This document shows positions 1 through 10,799 of a stretch of DNA of 64,000 nt, piece by piece. The position numbers and the translations under genes were made by a program. Source of the DNA: Parapristionchus giblindavisi (lineage: Eukaryota; Nematoda; Chromadorea; Rhabditida; Diplogasteridae); contig CALSFV010000123.1 of the NCBI GenBank assembly GCA_943737045.1, positions 106,721 through 170,720 of the forward strand, written 5' to 3'. The notes below the pieces were generated by a model, which was given only the letters and a program-made list of their open reading frames with translations, did not search any database and had not been told where the DNA came from. Within the stretch, counting starts at the first letter, position 1, and each line of letters opens with the position of its first letter.

Positions 1-2319
1 TCACCCAGAAGTGCTCCAGCTACTGTAATAAGAAAGAAATATAAGATCAAAGATCAAAGTCTGACTTGACGATATCATTCCATGCATAGCTGGAATGAGA
101 ATCGACACGACACGACTAACAAATGATGTAATGGTGGATTCCGACAGGGCTGGTAACTGAAAGATCAAGGATCAAAGATCGATCTGTTGGATTAGATCAT
201 GCTACCTCGTCAAACTTTTTGCTTTGTTTCTTTTGTAGCTTCATAAGATGTACTCGGCGAACCCTTAATAATAAGAAAAATAAAAATATTTACAAATGAA
301 AATAATAAAAATAAAATAAACCTCTTGACGATGACAACAGTTAATTGGGCTAGAAGATTCGCAATGAGAACCGTTGCTGTATCTGTTGATCCTAGATAAT
401 CATTGTCGATCAATAATGTTATTTAGATCAATCGATATTCTTCATTCGATTACCATACCTTGTCTAGATGGATGAGTATGTGATTCAACTAATGATAGAA
501 GATGAAGTAGATAGGTCTCCACACTGAATAGGAAATTACAGTAACACTGGAGACTAATACCTCCAGTCTACAGTGTTCCCGTAGACTATCGTATTCTCTG
601 TATCCAACAGTAACCCTCACCTTTCATCTGCCCCAAGCATATACGCTATCCATTTACCATAATGGTCATAAGCATGACACGAAGAGTCAGAGGATACTGT
701 AAGTAGTCATATATTGATTAATCGATATCAGTGATTAGAATACCGTATACTTTGCCCTCTCTCGCAGTGAGACCAAGAGATCGAAAAAGTCGAGAAAATA
801 TGAATGGAATACGAGGAATGAAGAATGGAAGAACAGCGGAAGGAGAATCTTTTGTTAATCTAAAAATAGAATTATTGATTGATTAACGATAGATTATTGA
901 TCTATTATACCTAGCAAATAGACCAATGACAGAATCTGTCCAGCTATCGTTCATTTCTTCTTTCTCTAAGAAATGCCATAGAACAGGAAGAAAGAAGTCA
1001 TCAATGCATTCATCTGAAACATCGATTGGAATCAATCGATATCTCCATAGGTACCGTACCCTTCTTTGGTTCGAGTTCTCCCTTCAGGAATCCATGAGTG
1101 GGAAGACATCGAGCGGCCATACGTGCCATTAAAGACATTGTCGATGGAGATAATAGATCTCTAATCTGCAATTTAAATATTATTGATTATTTCTATTAAA
1201 TTAATGTTTCATACATTTCTCCAGATCTCCTTTTCAGCTCCTTTTACAAAGAAATAAGTTGAAGCAGTCATAGCCTATGATTGAATTGATTATTAATATT
1301 CTTTATAAATATCAAAAGTACGGCTTGTATAGACGAAAGTGTGATATATCGATCTTTTCCTATAGAAACACGATAGAATTGATCAAAGGCTAATTTCCAA
1401 TCGAGAATTACATCATCACGAGTGAATCTTGATCCCCTACAAATATTGATTGATTATCGATTATTAATCACTAATAGTCTAAAATTTGGCCGAATCATTT
1501 TATGGGACGGAATAGTAAATGACCAATCGATCACTAACTTGACAACTTGAACGAATGAACTCGCAGCGCTACCGACAGCTTTAGCATTCAATTTATGTCG
1601 TGTCCATAATCCATATAGAAGTTTGATCAAATTGATATGTTGATCTTTAGTGAATCGAAGACCATACTTGTCTATATACCTAAATTAATCAATAATTAGA
1701 AATCAATCGATATTGGGGCAATACTTGTGGAGACTATGGATATGCATGCAGAGTGCAGAGCCCATGTCTTCTATCAAAATACATGCGGTTAGAGATGATA
1801 TTGTCTAAATTATTTTACAAATTAATATTATTAAATAGCGTTTACTTCATTAAGTATTTCATCAGCCTCGATATCTGGATAGAATGGAAGAAGATAAGGC
1901 CATCTATAAAAACGTTTGATATTAATTTCTTGATCTTTGATCATTTAAAGCCATATGTAGCTACAAAATATTGCTGCTATGGATTAATCGAAAGTTTCCA
2001 CTGACGGTTTGGCTTTCGTGAATTTTCTCGAATTAATGAGAGACATTCTTTCAGATGATCTAACATTTATGTACTGTTGAGCACTCTGAACGAAATATTG
2101 ATTGATTATGCTCTTTTTCAAAGTAACGAAAAGAAAAGAAAAACGAAGAAAACCATCCTCCTCTGGTCTATTGTTCTTTTCATTGGGTAATATTTGAAGG
2201 GGACCAACCTTATCATTATCATTGAGATTAGTCTGACTACGACTATTCTCTGAATTAACAGTCGATGTATCATTGTCACTGTATACATCTTCTTCCTCTT
2301 TATCCGGATCATCACACAT
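1..2319 (-). CDS. psme-4: Proteasome activator PA200/BLM10 (PSME4 family), 5' part, cut by window edge
   Basis: PA200 caps the 20S proteasome in the nucleus and opens its gate. Translating spliced minus-strand exons gives a series matching the N-terminal HEAT-like region of PSME4 in order: PYLLPFYPDIEADEI (about 1853-1917), KYIDKYGLRFTKDQH (about 1630-1680), RFTRDDVILDWKLAF (about 1340-1430), RPxF-like YFFVKGAEKEIWRN (1220-1275), LPVLWHFLEKEEMND and IGLFAR (about 915-1010), KWIAYMLGAD (600-680), RRVHLMKLQKKQS (about 208-268). Exons are 50-150 bases with introns of 40-60 bases. The ATG at 2319 (MCDDPDKEEE) follows an acidic stretch and I chose it as first in the open frame; an upstream GTAAG...TTTTTAG pair at 2356-2384 would be an unusually short 5' UTR intron (29 bases). 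The rest of the roughly 1,800-residue protein lies outside the window. Family assignment is from remembered motifs, fairly sure; exact exon ends are not. Confidence 0.82.
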
Positions 2320-2550
2320 TCTTCAATCCTTTACTTCAAATATCATGTTTTATTCCTAAAAATATCGAAAAGAGGAAAACTTACCGTCCGTTGACGGTTT
2401 CGATAGGAGAAATGAAGATAAAATGTGAGAGTGAGAGTTGTTGAAAAGAACTTTTACTCGATTTGAATATAAACAAATTATACTGTGATATGAGAAAGGC
2501 TTTGTTCGTGAAAGTAAAATCAAATTAATTCATAGGGATTTCTGAATGGC

Positions 2551-2639
2551 ACAGTGAACCTCTACCCAATGGGGTTGGCCATCTTCAGTAGAACCCCCAT
2601 TGAGTTAGTTTACATAAAAGTTTATTATGATAGTTCTAT
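2551..2639 (-). repeat. Downstream terminal direct repeat (pseudo-LTR) of the Penelope-like element
   Basis: Base-for-base identical to 6968-7056. On the minus strand it holds one stem I strand (GGTTCTA), a CTGAAGAT core, GGCC, and ends with TTCACTGT. The copy ends exactly where a hammerhead would cleave (one base short of position 17), so the 3' end of the element coincides with the predicted cleavage site. Confidence 0.85.
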
Positions 2640-3052
2640 AGCAAAATCATGCAAAATCTCATTTCTAATGTTAATAATAATACAATAACGTGAACGTATA
2701 CATGAAAACAATACAAATCAAAACTGTATGAAAAATATTAGTCTAATATTACCAAAATTCATGCATATATCTTTTAGCGAAAGTGACACTAATATGTATA
2801 TTGTAATCCATACTTACGTATCCTTGAGCCGAATCGATTGAATCCTTATTCCCTGGGTAGTTGTCCCTCTCATATCGATTGATGCGAGTCGACAGGGATA
2901 GAATGAGAGAAGAATGGATAGAGTGAGAGAGGCGCATGTGTGTCTCTGTTCAGGTAGATCACTAGGTTGCGCTGTCATTATCGATCGTCTGGGAAGTGGT
3001 CTGTCTACTTCTACCTCTTATTTGAAACATTGACTATACCAAAGCACGTTTA

Positions 3053-5815
3053 TCATAGACAACGCATGCAAATATCGCTATTACTAGTTGCATATTTAAT
3101 GGATATTGATGGATTAGTATTCAATGTTCTGAATATTCTTTTATGCACTAAGTATATAGGGTAGTCAATCGATACAAAGTATTTTGTCAATGATTTCATT
3201 CTGTTAACGAAGTCTTTATATTCAGAACAATTCCTGTATATGCGAATAGTTTCACCATGCAGTGTATTTAGACCAATATTAACAGGAGAATTTGATTGAT
3301 AATGGGGATATCGAATTACGTTGAATTGATAATCATCTGTTTTATTATAAAGTGAGGTTTTAACTTGACCGCTATTAATTATATCTATTTGTAGATCAAG
3401 AAAAGCGCAGTTATTATCCTGATTGTTAGTTCGTTCTAAAGATAAAGATTTGTGGTACATTTTACTAGTTAATTTTATGAAATCCTTGCATTTACTGGAT
3501 ATATGGAATAAATCATCAATATATCTATACGTTCTATTTAGTGAATATGCTAATGCATGACCACCTTTGACTTTCTTAGATAGATATTGAAATTCCATTA
3601 CAGCAAGGGTAAGATCTGCTATTTGTGGCGATGCATTATTTCCTTGTGGTATTCCTCGCTCTTGTTTGTAATATGTTCCACCATAAAAAGCATAACTGTT
3701 CTTTAATATATAATCCAACATAAGTTTAATATCATTTTTGTGATAAGTGATGCCTTTTTCTAAACTATTAGTTTTATCATAACGAACAAAGGTTCCTTGA
3801 ACATTAATAAATTCTGAATTAGCATTTTTGAATAGTAAATCAATGAGATAATATAATTTTTCTTTAACAACTTTATGTGGTAAGTTAGTAAATAGTGATG
3901 CAAAATCAGCACAGAATATCTCATTTTTCCCGTTTGTAATGTTTTTAAAATCGTTTAACACTTTAAAAGTATTTTGAACAGAGAAGTAAACGTTAATCCC
4001 ATTATGTCTAGAAGTAAAGTTACAGTATGATTTAAAGTGGTTTTGTAAGAACTTAAGGATTCTTTGAAGTCGAATTGATAATGGTTTAAGACTACTATTA
4101 TGTGCACCAGTGATAAATCGGAATTTTATTGGTGTTTTGTGCATTTTCGGTATTCCGTATATACGAGGGAGAGCACATTCCATATTTCTGGGAATTGACA
4201 TACTGAGTGTGAACTGTAAGTGATCTTTGATCTTTGATTCGTAATCGAGGTCATTAACTTGTACATAAGTTCTTTCATTACCATTGGATGTATTCATCTC
4301 TTGTTCCATCATCATGACATATAACTTTTTACAAGTGAATGCATAATTTCCAGATGCTTTGTCTACCATAGTAATTACAAAGTCATTTTTTAGTTGTTTT
4401 AACTGATCAGTATATCGTGTTACGTCTTTTGCGTCAATATTTAAATTCAATTTATTAAGCTTTTCCTTTAGTCTAGGAATAATATGTTCAATGACTTTAT
4501 TGACAGTGGCATTGATCAAAGTCGGCGATTTTCGGTGTTTCTTTCCGACAATTGATACAGTGTTCTCTATTGAAACAGTAATATCGTTGATTACTTTGCT
4601 GACAGTAGTAGGTCTTTGTATTCTATATTTGGTGCCTTTCATGAATATATTAGCTAGTTCTTTATTTTGTATGATATCAATGTTACCAGTACATACATGT
4701 CCATAATGTTTATCAACATATCTGTGATATTTGAAACAAGAACAAGGAGAAGACAATATCCTATCTATATCATGTCTAGTTAGGGTTTTGAGAAACTGTC
4801 CGTAATTGCAGAATATTGAAGATACTGGATTATCTAAAGAATATGAAAGTTGAATTCTCGTTTTATCTTCTTCTGTAAGAGTTTTAAATGAATCTTTCAT
4901 GGTTGCTGAGTTCATCATCTTGCTCAAACCTATTTTCTCCATGAATTTTCCCAAAAATGGTAGTTTCAAAATGACCTTGTTACTATTATCATATTGTCTC
5001 TCCTTGAAATTTCTCCAGTAGTGAGGACATACAACACTATATATTTTGTATTTCATTTCATGTGATAACTGACTAAACTCGTTAGTTGCTGTGAATATTT
5101 CTATCCTGGAAAGAGTATGATGTGGCAGTTTTCTACTGTACATGAAAAGTTCTCTTGTTTCGATAATTTCTATTTCACGAACGATTTCTTCAATAGATTT
5201 GGTACATTTGTATTTTGGCTTTCTTCGTTTTCTATTTCGAGCTCTATTACCGCGGTTTTTAATGTTACCTTCGATATGTAGAGAGTAATATGGATGAGAT
5301 CGTTTCTCCAATGGATTAATACCTTCTGAAATGTATCCAAAGTTTTTAATTGAGTCATTCAGTCCAAGTGGATATGCACTGTTTAGAGCTTTAATCCATA
5401 GTAATTCTTTTTCTCGGAGTTCACTCTTGCCCTTTCCGTAGTCTAATATATCGATTGTGAAAGATTCTTTATCATGACCTACTTCTTTGAAATGCCTACT
5501 TAGAAAGGTTTTCAATTTGTTGTTTGAAAAGGAGTAACGATGTTGACTCATTCTTGCTTTGACAGTTTGAGTAGTTTCTCCAACATATTGCATACCACAA
5601 ATTTCACAAGTGATCATATATATTACATTCTTTGTTTTACATGATAGATTCTCAGGTTTATTTGTGAGGAAAACGTCATTAGTAATGTTGCTAAGAGCTG
5701 CTGTCTTCCATTTCATTTTAGGACAGATAACACATCTTGCTTTATTACACGACGATCCTGTATGATCTGAATAATTTCCCAGTGAGATAATACTTTTTCC
5801 TTCTTCCCGGCTCAT
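3053..5815 (-). CDS. GIY-YIG endonuclease / reverse transcriptase of a Penelope-like element (920 aa)
   Basis: Single uninterrupted ORF. Residues 23-31 carry closely spaced cysteines (C23, C28, C31), then a GIY-YIG-like core at about 64-79 (NVIYMITC...MQYVGET) with R88, a Glu in the LREKELLW helix near 135-138 and GLND near 151-154. After a linker rich in basic residues the RT follows: FVITMVDKASGNYAF (fingers), PRIYGIPKMHKTPIKFRF, motif A DFASLFTNLP (about 638), motif B RGIPQGNNASP (about 720), motif C YRYIDD (about 765), then CAFLDLQI and a thumb. PLEs normally carry GIY-YIG at the C-terminus; the N-terminal position defines the Naiad/Chlamys clade. The ORF has no internal stops and all catalytic motifs look intact, so the element may be active. 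The ATG at 5815 starts right before the Cys cluster. Clade placement within PLEs is inference. Confidence 0.88.
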   Translation of the reverse strand: MSREEGKSIISLGNYSDHTGSSCNKARCVICPKMKWKTAALSNITNDVFLTNKPENLSCKTKNVIYMITCEICGMQYVGETTQTVKARMSQHRYSFSNNKLKTFLSRHFKEVGHDKESFTIDILDYGKGKSELREKELLWIKALNSAYPLGLNDSIKNFGYISEGINPLEKRSHPYYSLHIEGNIKNRGNRARNRKRRKPKYKCTKSIEEIVREIEIIETRELFMYSRKLPHHTLSRIEIFTATNEFSQLSHEMKYKIYSVVCPHYWRNFKERQYDNSNKVILKLPFLGKFMEKIGLSKMMNSATMKDSFKTLTEEDKTRIQLSYSLDNPVSSIFCNYGQFLKTLTRHDIDRILSSPCSCFKYHRYVDKHYGHVCTGNIDIIQNKELANIFMKGTKYRIQRPTTVSKVINDITVSIENTVSIVGKKHRKSPTLINATVNKVIEHIIPRLKEKLNKLNLNIDAKDVTRYTDQLKQLKNDFVITMVDKASGNYAFTCKKLYVMMMEQEMNTSNGNERTYVQVNDLDYESKIKDHLQFTLSMSIPRNMECALPRIYGIPKMHKTPIKFRFITGAHNSSLKPLSIRLQRILKFLQNHFKSYCNFTSRHNGINVYFSVQNTFKVLNDFKNITNGKNEIFCADFASLFTNLPHKVVKEKLYYLIDLLFKNANSEFINVQGTFVRYDKTNSLEKGITYHKNDIKLMLDYILKNSYAFYGGTYYKQERGIPQGNNASPQIADLTLAVMEFQYLSKKVKGGHALAYSLNRTYRYIDDLFHISSKCKDFIKLTSKMYHKSLSLERTNNQDNNCAFLDLQIDIINSGQVKTSLYNKTDDYQFNVIRYPHYQSNSPVNIGLNTLHGETIRIYRNCSEYKDFVNRMKSLTKYFVSIDYPIYLVHKRIFRTLNTNPSISIKYATSNSDICMRCL

Positions 5816-5839
5816 TATATTATAGAGAGTTAATGGAGA

Positions 5840-6060
5840 GGAGGCTGTTTTGGCGTTAGGTTTTGCGAGCTGGTTAAGGGATGCTCATCCCGAGGCTTTG
5901 TGGGCCGGTCGAACGGACAATATGGTGGGGCTGCCACCGAGGTGCGACTCCCTAAATAGGGAACCTCTACTAGCCGGACCGCTTTACACCCCCACACTCC
6001 GCCCGACCTTTCGTCGGTGTGGTAGGGTGGTCACTGCCGTCCTTATCAATAAAATATTAT
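5840..6060 (-). other. GC-rich, hairpin-rich leader of the Penelope-like element
   Basis: This block upstream of the RT start is far more GC-rich than its surroundings and holds many short perfect inverted repeats: GGGATG/CATCCC (5878-5890), CCCTAAATAGGG (about 5951-5962), CCGAC-GAAA-GGTCGG near 6003-6018 and GGTCCGG/CCGGACC-like pieces. This suggests a structured RNA leader (translation or packaging), but I could not fit it to a known ribozyme. Confidence 0.45.
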
Positions 6061-6940
6061 GTATATGAATAGTTTATTATAGAGATATAAGCTAGGTTGT
6101 ATAGTTACTCAAGTAAAATGAGCTAAGTTATTAATAAAAAGTTTATTATAAAAGAAAGGAGTTCAAAATGCAGTCAAACAAAAGAGCGATGCATAGTTAG
6201 TTACGACTAACTAGTCTAGAGGGGGGTTTTGACAAACTGATTTGTCATAATGTTTTATTTTGGGAAGAAGTATATTATATAAATCTAGACAGTTATGCAA
6301 CTGGGAATTATAATAAGCAAATGATGTGGAAAACCTTGATACCGTTATGTTATTAGTGAATGTGATTGTGTGTTGTGTGTATAACAATTAAAATGAATGA
6401 AGCTTGATATGTATGTGTATGAACTGTGTAATAGAATAACATGAAAATGCGATTAACAGTATTTACATTTATTTAATGCTATTTAATAAAGTTTATTTAA
6501 GAAAGTTTATTATGATAAGAAATGAGATATCTAACTGTCCAACGTCGCTAACGCTAATTATGTGGGACAGAAGACAATAGTTATACGTCCACCGTGGTAC
6601 TAGACCACGATGGGTCGCCAGCTGAAGTTATGCCGGCCCGGTGTCGCACAGAGTGCTGAGTTATTTCGAGATAATATATAGAAAAGTTAATCAGAGAGTA
6701 CATGATAACGTATATGATAGAAGAGGAAAAGCAAAATAATAAGCATGAATAGAAAGATAAGGATAAATAGTGATTGATGATAATCCCCACCATCTGTGGA
6801 GCGGAGCTAGGCTCTCACATACACACAGAACGGAGGAGACATAGACAAATTATAAGCGAAATATGAAATAGTTAAACATGCAAATGTACTCATAAAATTA
6901 GATAATAATGAATCTAAAGTAGTTATTAGTAGAGGCGAGA

Positions 6941-7056
6941 TTCACTGTTTCGGCCATTAGGTTCTAGACAGTGAACCTCTACCCAATGGGGTTGGCCATC
7001 TTCAGTAGAACCCCCATTGAGTTAGTTTACATAAAAGTTTATTATGATAGTTCTAT
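6941..7056 (-). ncRNA. Upstream pseudo-LTR with hammerhead-ribozyme segments in permuted order
   Basis: On the minus strand, all parts of a hammerhead are present. Stem I: TAGAACC/GGTTCTA (6960-6966 with 7006-7012, 7 bp). Stem II: GGCC/GGCC (6952-6955 with 6994-6997). Stem III: TTCACTGT/ACAGTGAA (6941-6948 with 6968-6975, 8 bp). Core: CTGAAGAT (7005-6998), GAA (6951-6949) and the cleavage-site C (6967). All three helices are perfect. However the substrate strand (stem III 3', C17, stem I 5') lies between the CTGA and GAA strands, instead of outside them, and one extra T follows CTGAAGA. So it must act as a pseudoknot, in trans, or between the two element ends. Hammerheads are known in Penelope-like elements; this order is the odd part. 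Confidence 0.6.
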
Positions 7057-7059
7057 GTG

Positions 7060-8003
7060 GACGTCGATGTGTCATCCATGGCAGTGAAAGTTAGCGAGAC
7101 TATTCATCAATCCCATGTCAAATGAGGGCTCGAATCCTATTAAAATCGCGATCTATATATGTACTTTTTAATGTTTGCGGGAGTCTAAGGATGAATTTCA
7201 ACAAATCAGTGTCATTTACACTATCATTTATGTTATTTTTATTGAGATCAGTGTTAATTGAAACGAGTGATAAATTAAAATATCTTTATCAAAATTATTT
7301 ACTTCAACAGTTTAACAGGATAAGATGGAGTTGGAAATGATACGTGCTTCTCAGGAGACACGCCTGAAATTCAATATCACATTTGTACATCAATTTTTTT
7401 CATTCGAATCAGCAACCAAAGTACATTTGATAATAATGCACAATAAAATTGAATTAGCATGACTGATATGAATAGCTAATTAAGAATACATCGTAATTAT
7501 CGTTCTATTCATTTGTTATCATTTCATTTCATAGTCGACCTCATTCTGATTGGTGGTCTTGTCTTCGATTCATCCACTCTGATCAAACATCCACGCTCTC
7601 TTATATTATGTTGAAGGTATCTTTAAAGAAGGGGACCCATGAGTTGGCATGACTGACTCCCGCCACGATAAGCATGTTGGCTATTGTTAATATTATATGG
7701 TAATTGACGTAAGGGACAATGAGAAAATGAGAGAGAAAGTATGCAAATTACATGAGCACTCTCTACATGCCTTGAAAGTTGTACTTTCAATGCGCATAGT
7801 GAGCTTTAAACATATCGGGAATCAATATCAGATATGTCTTCCGATTCGTATGATGAATCTCTATTATTCTATCCGAACAGTCTTATTACGAAAAAACTCG
7901 TGGGTCTCCATCTTTAACCCTCTCTTCTTTTCTCTAAAACCCAGAAATATTATAAATCATTAAACCTTTTAAGAAAGTAATCTTTCCTAACTTTCCTAAT
8001 CCT
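7060..8003. other. Intergenic, no gene recognised
   Basis: Short ORFs at 7122-7340 and 7697-7963 have no recognisable motif, no good splice context and AT-biased composition. I see nothing else here. Confidence 0.5.
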
Positions 8004-9793
8004 ATGATATTTAAGATAGATACAAGTTTGTTTATCGGAACGTCTCCGTTTATCGCTCTCTCATTCGCAACGGTATGGATCATTGTCAAATGTGGAGGCA
8101 AAAAGGCCAAGAATGATCCATCTAAGAAGGTACAGTAATCTATGGAAACAATCAATCATACAGTAAAGTTAATCTCATTTGAGGATGTATCCAAGAGTCC
8201 AGCACCGAAACCCAGTCCACCTCCTAAACCATTCTCAACTGAAGGAGGAACTAAACTAATGCCACCTTCCCCTCCTGCACCCACCCCTGTAGAGACAGTC
8301 AAAACTGATGAGAAGAAGGAAGAAATACAGAAAGAAGAGAATAAGAAAGAAGAAGAAAAGAAAGATGAAGTTAGTTAAATCATTGATCGATCAATCTCTC
8401 AATCGATAATTGTAGCCAGAAAAGAAGGAAGAAAAGAAGGAAGAGGAAAAGAAGAAGACTAGTGAAGAAGAAAAGAAAACGACTAATACAGAAGATAAAG
8501 AGAAAGAGAAGGATAAGAAGGAGGAAAAGGGTACTGTAATGATATAACGATTACGGTAGAATATCGATTGATTCTATTATAGAGGATGAAATTGATAAGC
8601 TCAAGCCTCGTGATATGGGTATGGATGACAAACAGGTACAGTAGCGTTCATATTGATCCAATCGATAATGATTACAGTAATCCATAATCCAAACTATATA
8701 CAGTATTCCTACAGTAATCTCCGGTAATTTCAGAAAGAAATTGCTAAAGGCTGTGTGAGGAACAAGGCAGATTATCCTACTATGAAGGATATTGAAAGTG
8801 ATTGGGATTCGGTTAAAGAAAAGGTAAGTGATCTTTGATCTTTGATCTTTGATCTCTCGAATATGCCAATTGTTTAGAAGAAAGAAGAAGAAAAGAAGGA
8901 TAATGAGAAGAAGGAAGATGATAAGAAAGAAGAAGATGCTGATTCTAGATTGAAGGTAAGTTGAATATGGATCAATATTGGTTGAAGATTATTGAATTCA
9001 GTCTGCCAAGGACACTGAAAACGAGAAGAAGAGTGCAAAGGATGAAGAGAAGAAAGAAGAGGAGAAGAAGGTTCAACTAATCGATATTCCATAGAGATAA
9101 TCAATAGTTTCAGTCCCAATCAAAAAAGGAAGGGAAGAAGGAGAAGTCGAAGAAGGAATCTGAAGATAAGAAGGAGAAGAAGAGTGAGAAGGATGGAGAA
9201 AAAGATGAAGAGAAGAAAGTAAAAGTGAGTAAAATATCGATTGATATTGATTGATGATTGATGAATTCAGTCTGCTAAGGATGAGAACAAGAAAAAGAGT
9301 GAAAAGAAGGTAAAGTCGAAGAAATCGGAAAAGCAAAAGGAGAAGAAGAAGAGTGAAAAGGAAGGAGAAAAGAAAGATGATGAGAAAAAAGTTTATTAAA
9401 ACAATATTGTATGAAGTTAATGAATCAGTTTCAGACTCCATCAAAGAAGTCGAAGAAAGAGAAAGAAAAGAAAAAAGAAGAAAAGGTAACGAAAAAGAGA
9501 AGAATAGACGTAATATTGATTGATTGAAGGAATCAACGAAGGATAATAAGGAGGGAACGACTCAGACTGAAACTAATGAAAAGAAGAATGATTCTATAGA
9601 TGAGAAGAAAGAAGAGAAAGAAAAGAAGAAAGAGGTAATCAATAATATTGATTGAATCGATAGAACAATGATGATTCAGGGTGATAAAGAGAAGGAGAAG
9701 ACGGAAGAGGAGAATAAAGATGGAGTAAATCGATAGAAATATGATATCGATTGAATCTTTCAATTTCAGGATGCTGAGAAGAAGGCAGAATAA
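8004..9793 (+). CDS. Single-pass membrane protein with long Lys/Glu-rich tail, unknown function
   Basis: ATG at 8004 opens MIFKIDTSLFIGTSPFIAL followed by SFATVWIIVKCGGKKAKN: a hydrophobic segment at about residues 8-29 followed by basic residues, so a signal anchor. Then a Pro-rich stretch (SPAPKPSPPPKPFST), then many exons of KKEEEKK-type sequence interrupted by two ordered pieces, DEIDKLKPRDMGMDDKQ (8584-8634) and KEIAKGCVRNKADYPTMKDI (8735-8820 exon). About 12 exons; introns are 44-100 bases with GT-AG ends, and the reading frame stays open across all of them to TAA at 9791-9793. AATAAA at 9819-9824. The second exon needs the acceptor at about 8180, because the earlier AG is followed by TAA. 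I do not recognise the family. Highly charged tails of this type are found in many unrelated proteins, so no function is claimed. Confidence 0.7.
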
Positions 9794-9824
9794 ACGACTT
9801 TCCCCCTCCTATTCTCTAAATAAA

Positions 9825-10790
9825 TATGATGATATTGGAGATATTGTTACACATTTTCAGTAATAAAGCAACACAATGAGAATTGAATCTTTTACAAGCT
9901 ATAAGTTGACAATAGTTGTAAAGAAAATGGAACTATACTATTAAAGTATTTTAGCGTGAAAATATCTTCCAAAATGAAAGTTCAGTCCAGCTAGATCGTC
10001 CTTCCTAAAGTCGACACGCTTATTCCGCTTTTCGTTTTACGGGCTGAATTTTTTTATATTAAAACTGTACTGATCAATGTCCAATATTATTCATAAAGAA
10101 GCAGAAAATAAAAATATTGCTTGACTCTAGATAATGCAACACAATTTGCTGCATATCGTATGTACTGTAATGCTGCCGTATGCAATGTTCATTTTTAATT
10201 TCAATCAATTTTTATTCATCGTGCCATATCAATTGATTCCAGTTTTCGCGTTTTGCACGTTTCTGAAAAAAATTAAGGAAGTTTAAGATTTTAACATTGC
10301 CTACAGAAGTTTTACAGTACCTACGAAATTGCGGAAATTGCGTCGCACTATTTAAATAAGCAATATTTTTCATTTGTGTAGCTTCCGTGAAATAAGCATG
10401 AATTGTACGTCCTTAAACTAAAATTATTACATTTATTACTATTGAATGAAGAAAAATTATTATTTTGAGTATTGATTACATGCATGGCATAAATCTGACC
10501 TATTGAGATTACTGTAGTTTCCTTTAAAATATTTTAAATGTGTTCAAATGATGTGCATGATATGCATTACAATTGACATACTGTAGAATAAATACGTTAC
10601 ATTTTGCTTTTTCTTTTCAGCATTCTTCACTTTCGTTTGGTTTACTGCGTCTTGCTCGAATTTTCGTCACTAATTTTTCGAAATGCCGTCCGTTGAATCA
10701 ACTTCAGCTTCCAACTGGGACATTGCTTGAAAGGTAAATCGGCTTCTATTCTAATATATTCTTGTTTCATTCCTTCTTACAAAAAGCACT
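9825..10790. other. AT-rich intergenic DNA
   Basis: No ORF, RNA gene or clear repeat structure seen. A pyrimidine stretch ending in TTTTCAG at about 10620 precedes the eIF4A-derived region. Confidence 0.45.
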
Positions 10791-10799
10791 GGCGTTACG

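Larger units (their letters stand above)
2551..7056 (-). mobile_element. Penelope-like retroelement, Naiad type, full length with terminal direct repeats
   Basis: A 4.5 kb unit on the minus strand is bounded by an 89-base direct repeat, identical at 2551-2639 and 6968-7056, with one long reverse transcriptase ORF between (3053-5815). Order on the minus strand: upstream repeat (7056 to about 6968), head sequence with ribozyme segments (6967-6941), 5' leader (6940-5816) including a GC-rich structured stretch, ORF, 3' UTR (3052-2640), downstream repeat ending exactly at 2551. Penelope-like elements typically insert as partial tandem copies giving such 'pseudo-LTRs' with hammerhead ribozymes. No clear target-site duplication was found at the flanks. 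The identical repeats and open ORF suggest a recent insertion. It sits in the interval between the divergent PSME4 and Lys/Glu-rich genes. Confidence 0.85.

Noticed and set aside
5870..5990. HDV-like ribozyme in the retroelement leader
   Set aside because: The would-be P1 strands GGTCCGGC and GACCGGCC do not pair in register and the nested double pseudoknot could not be drawn.
6981..7020. Canonical type I hammerhead using GGTTCTA/TAGAACC as closing stem
   Set aside because: Between CTGAAGA and the cleavage C there is no GAA core strand, only GTAGAGG; the GAA with a complementary stem III lies downstream instead.
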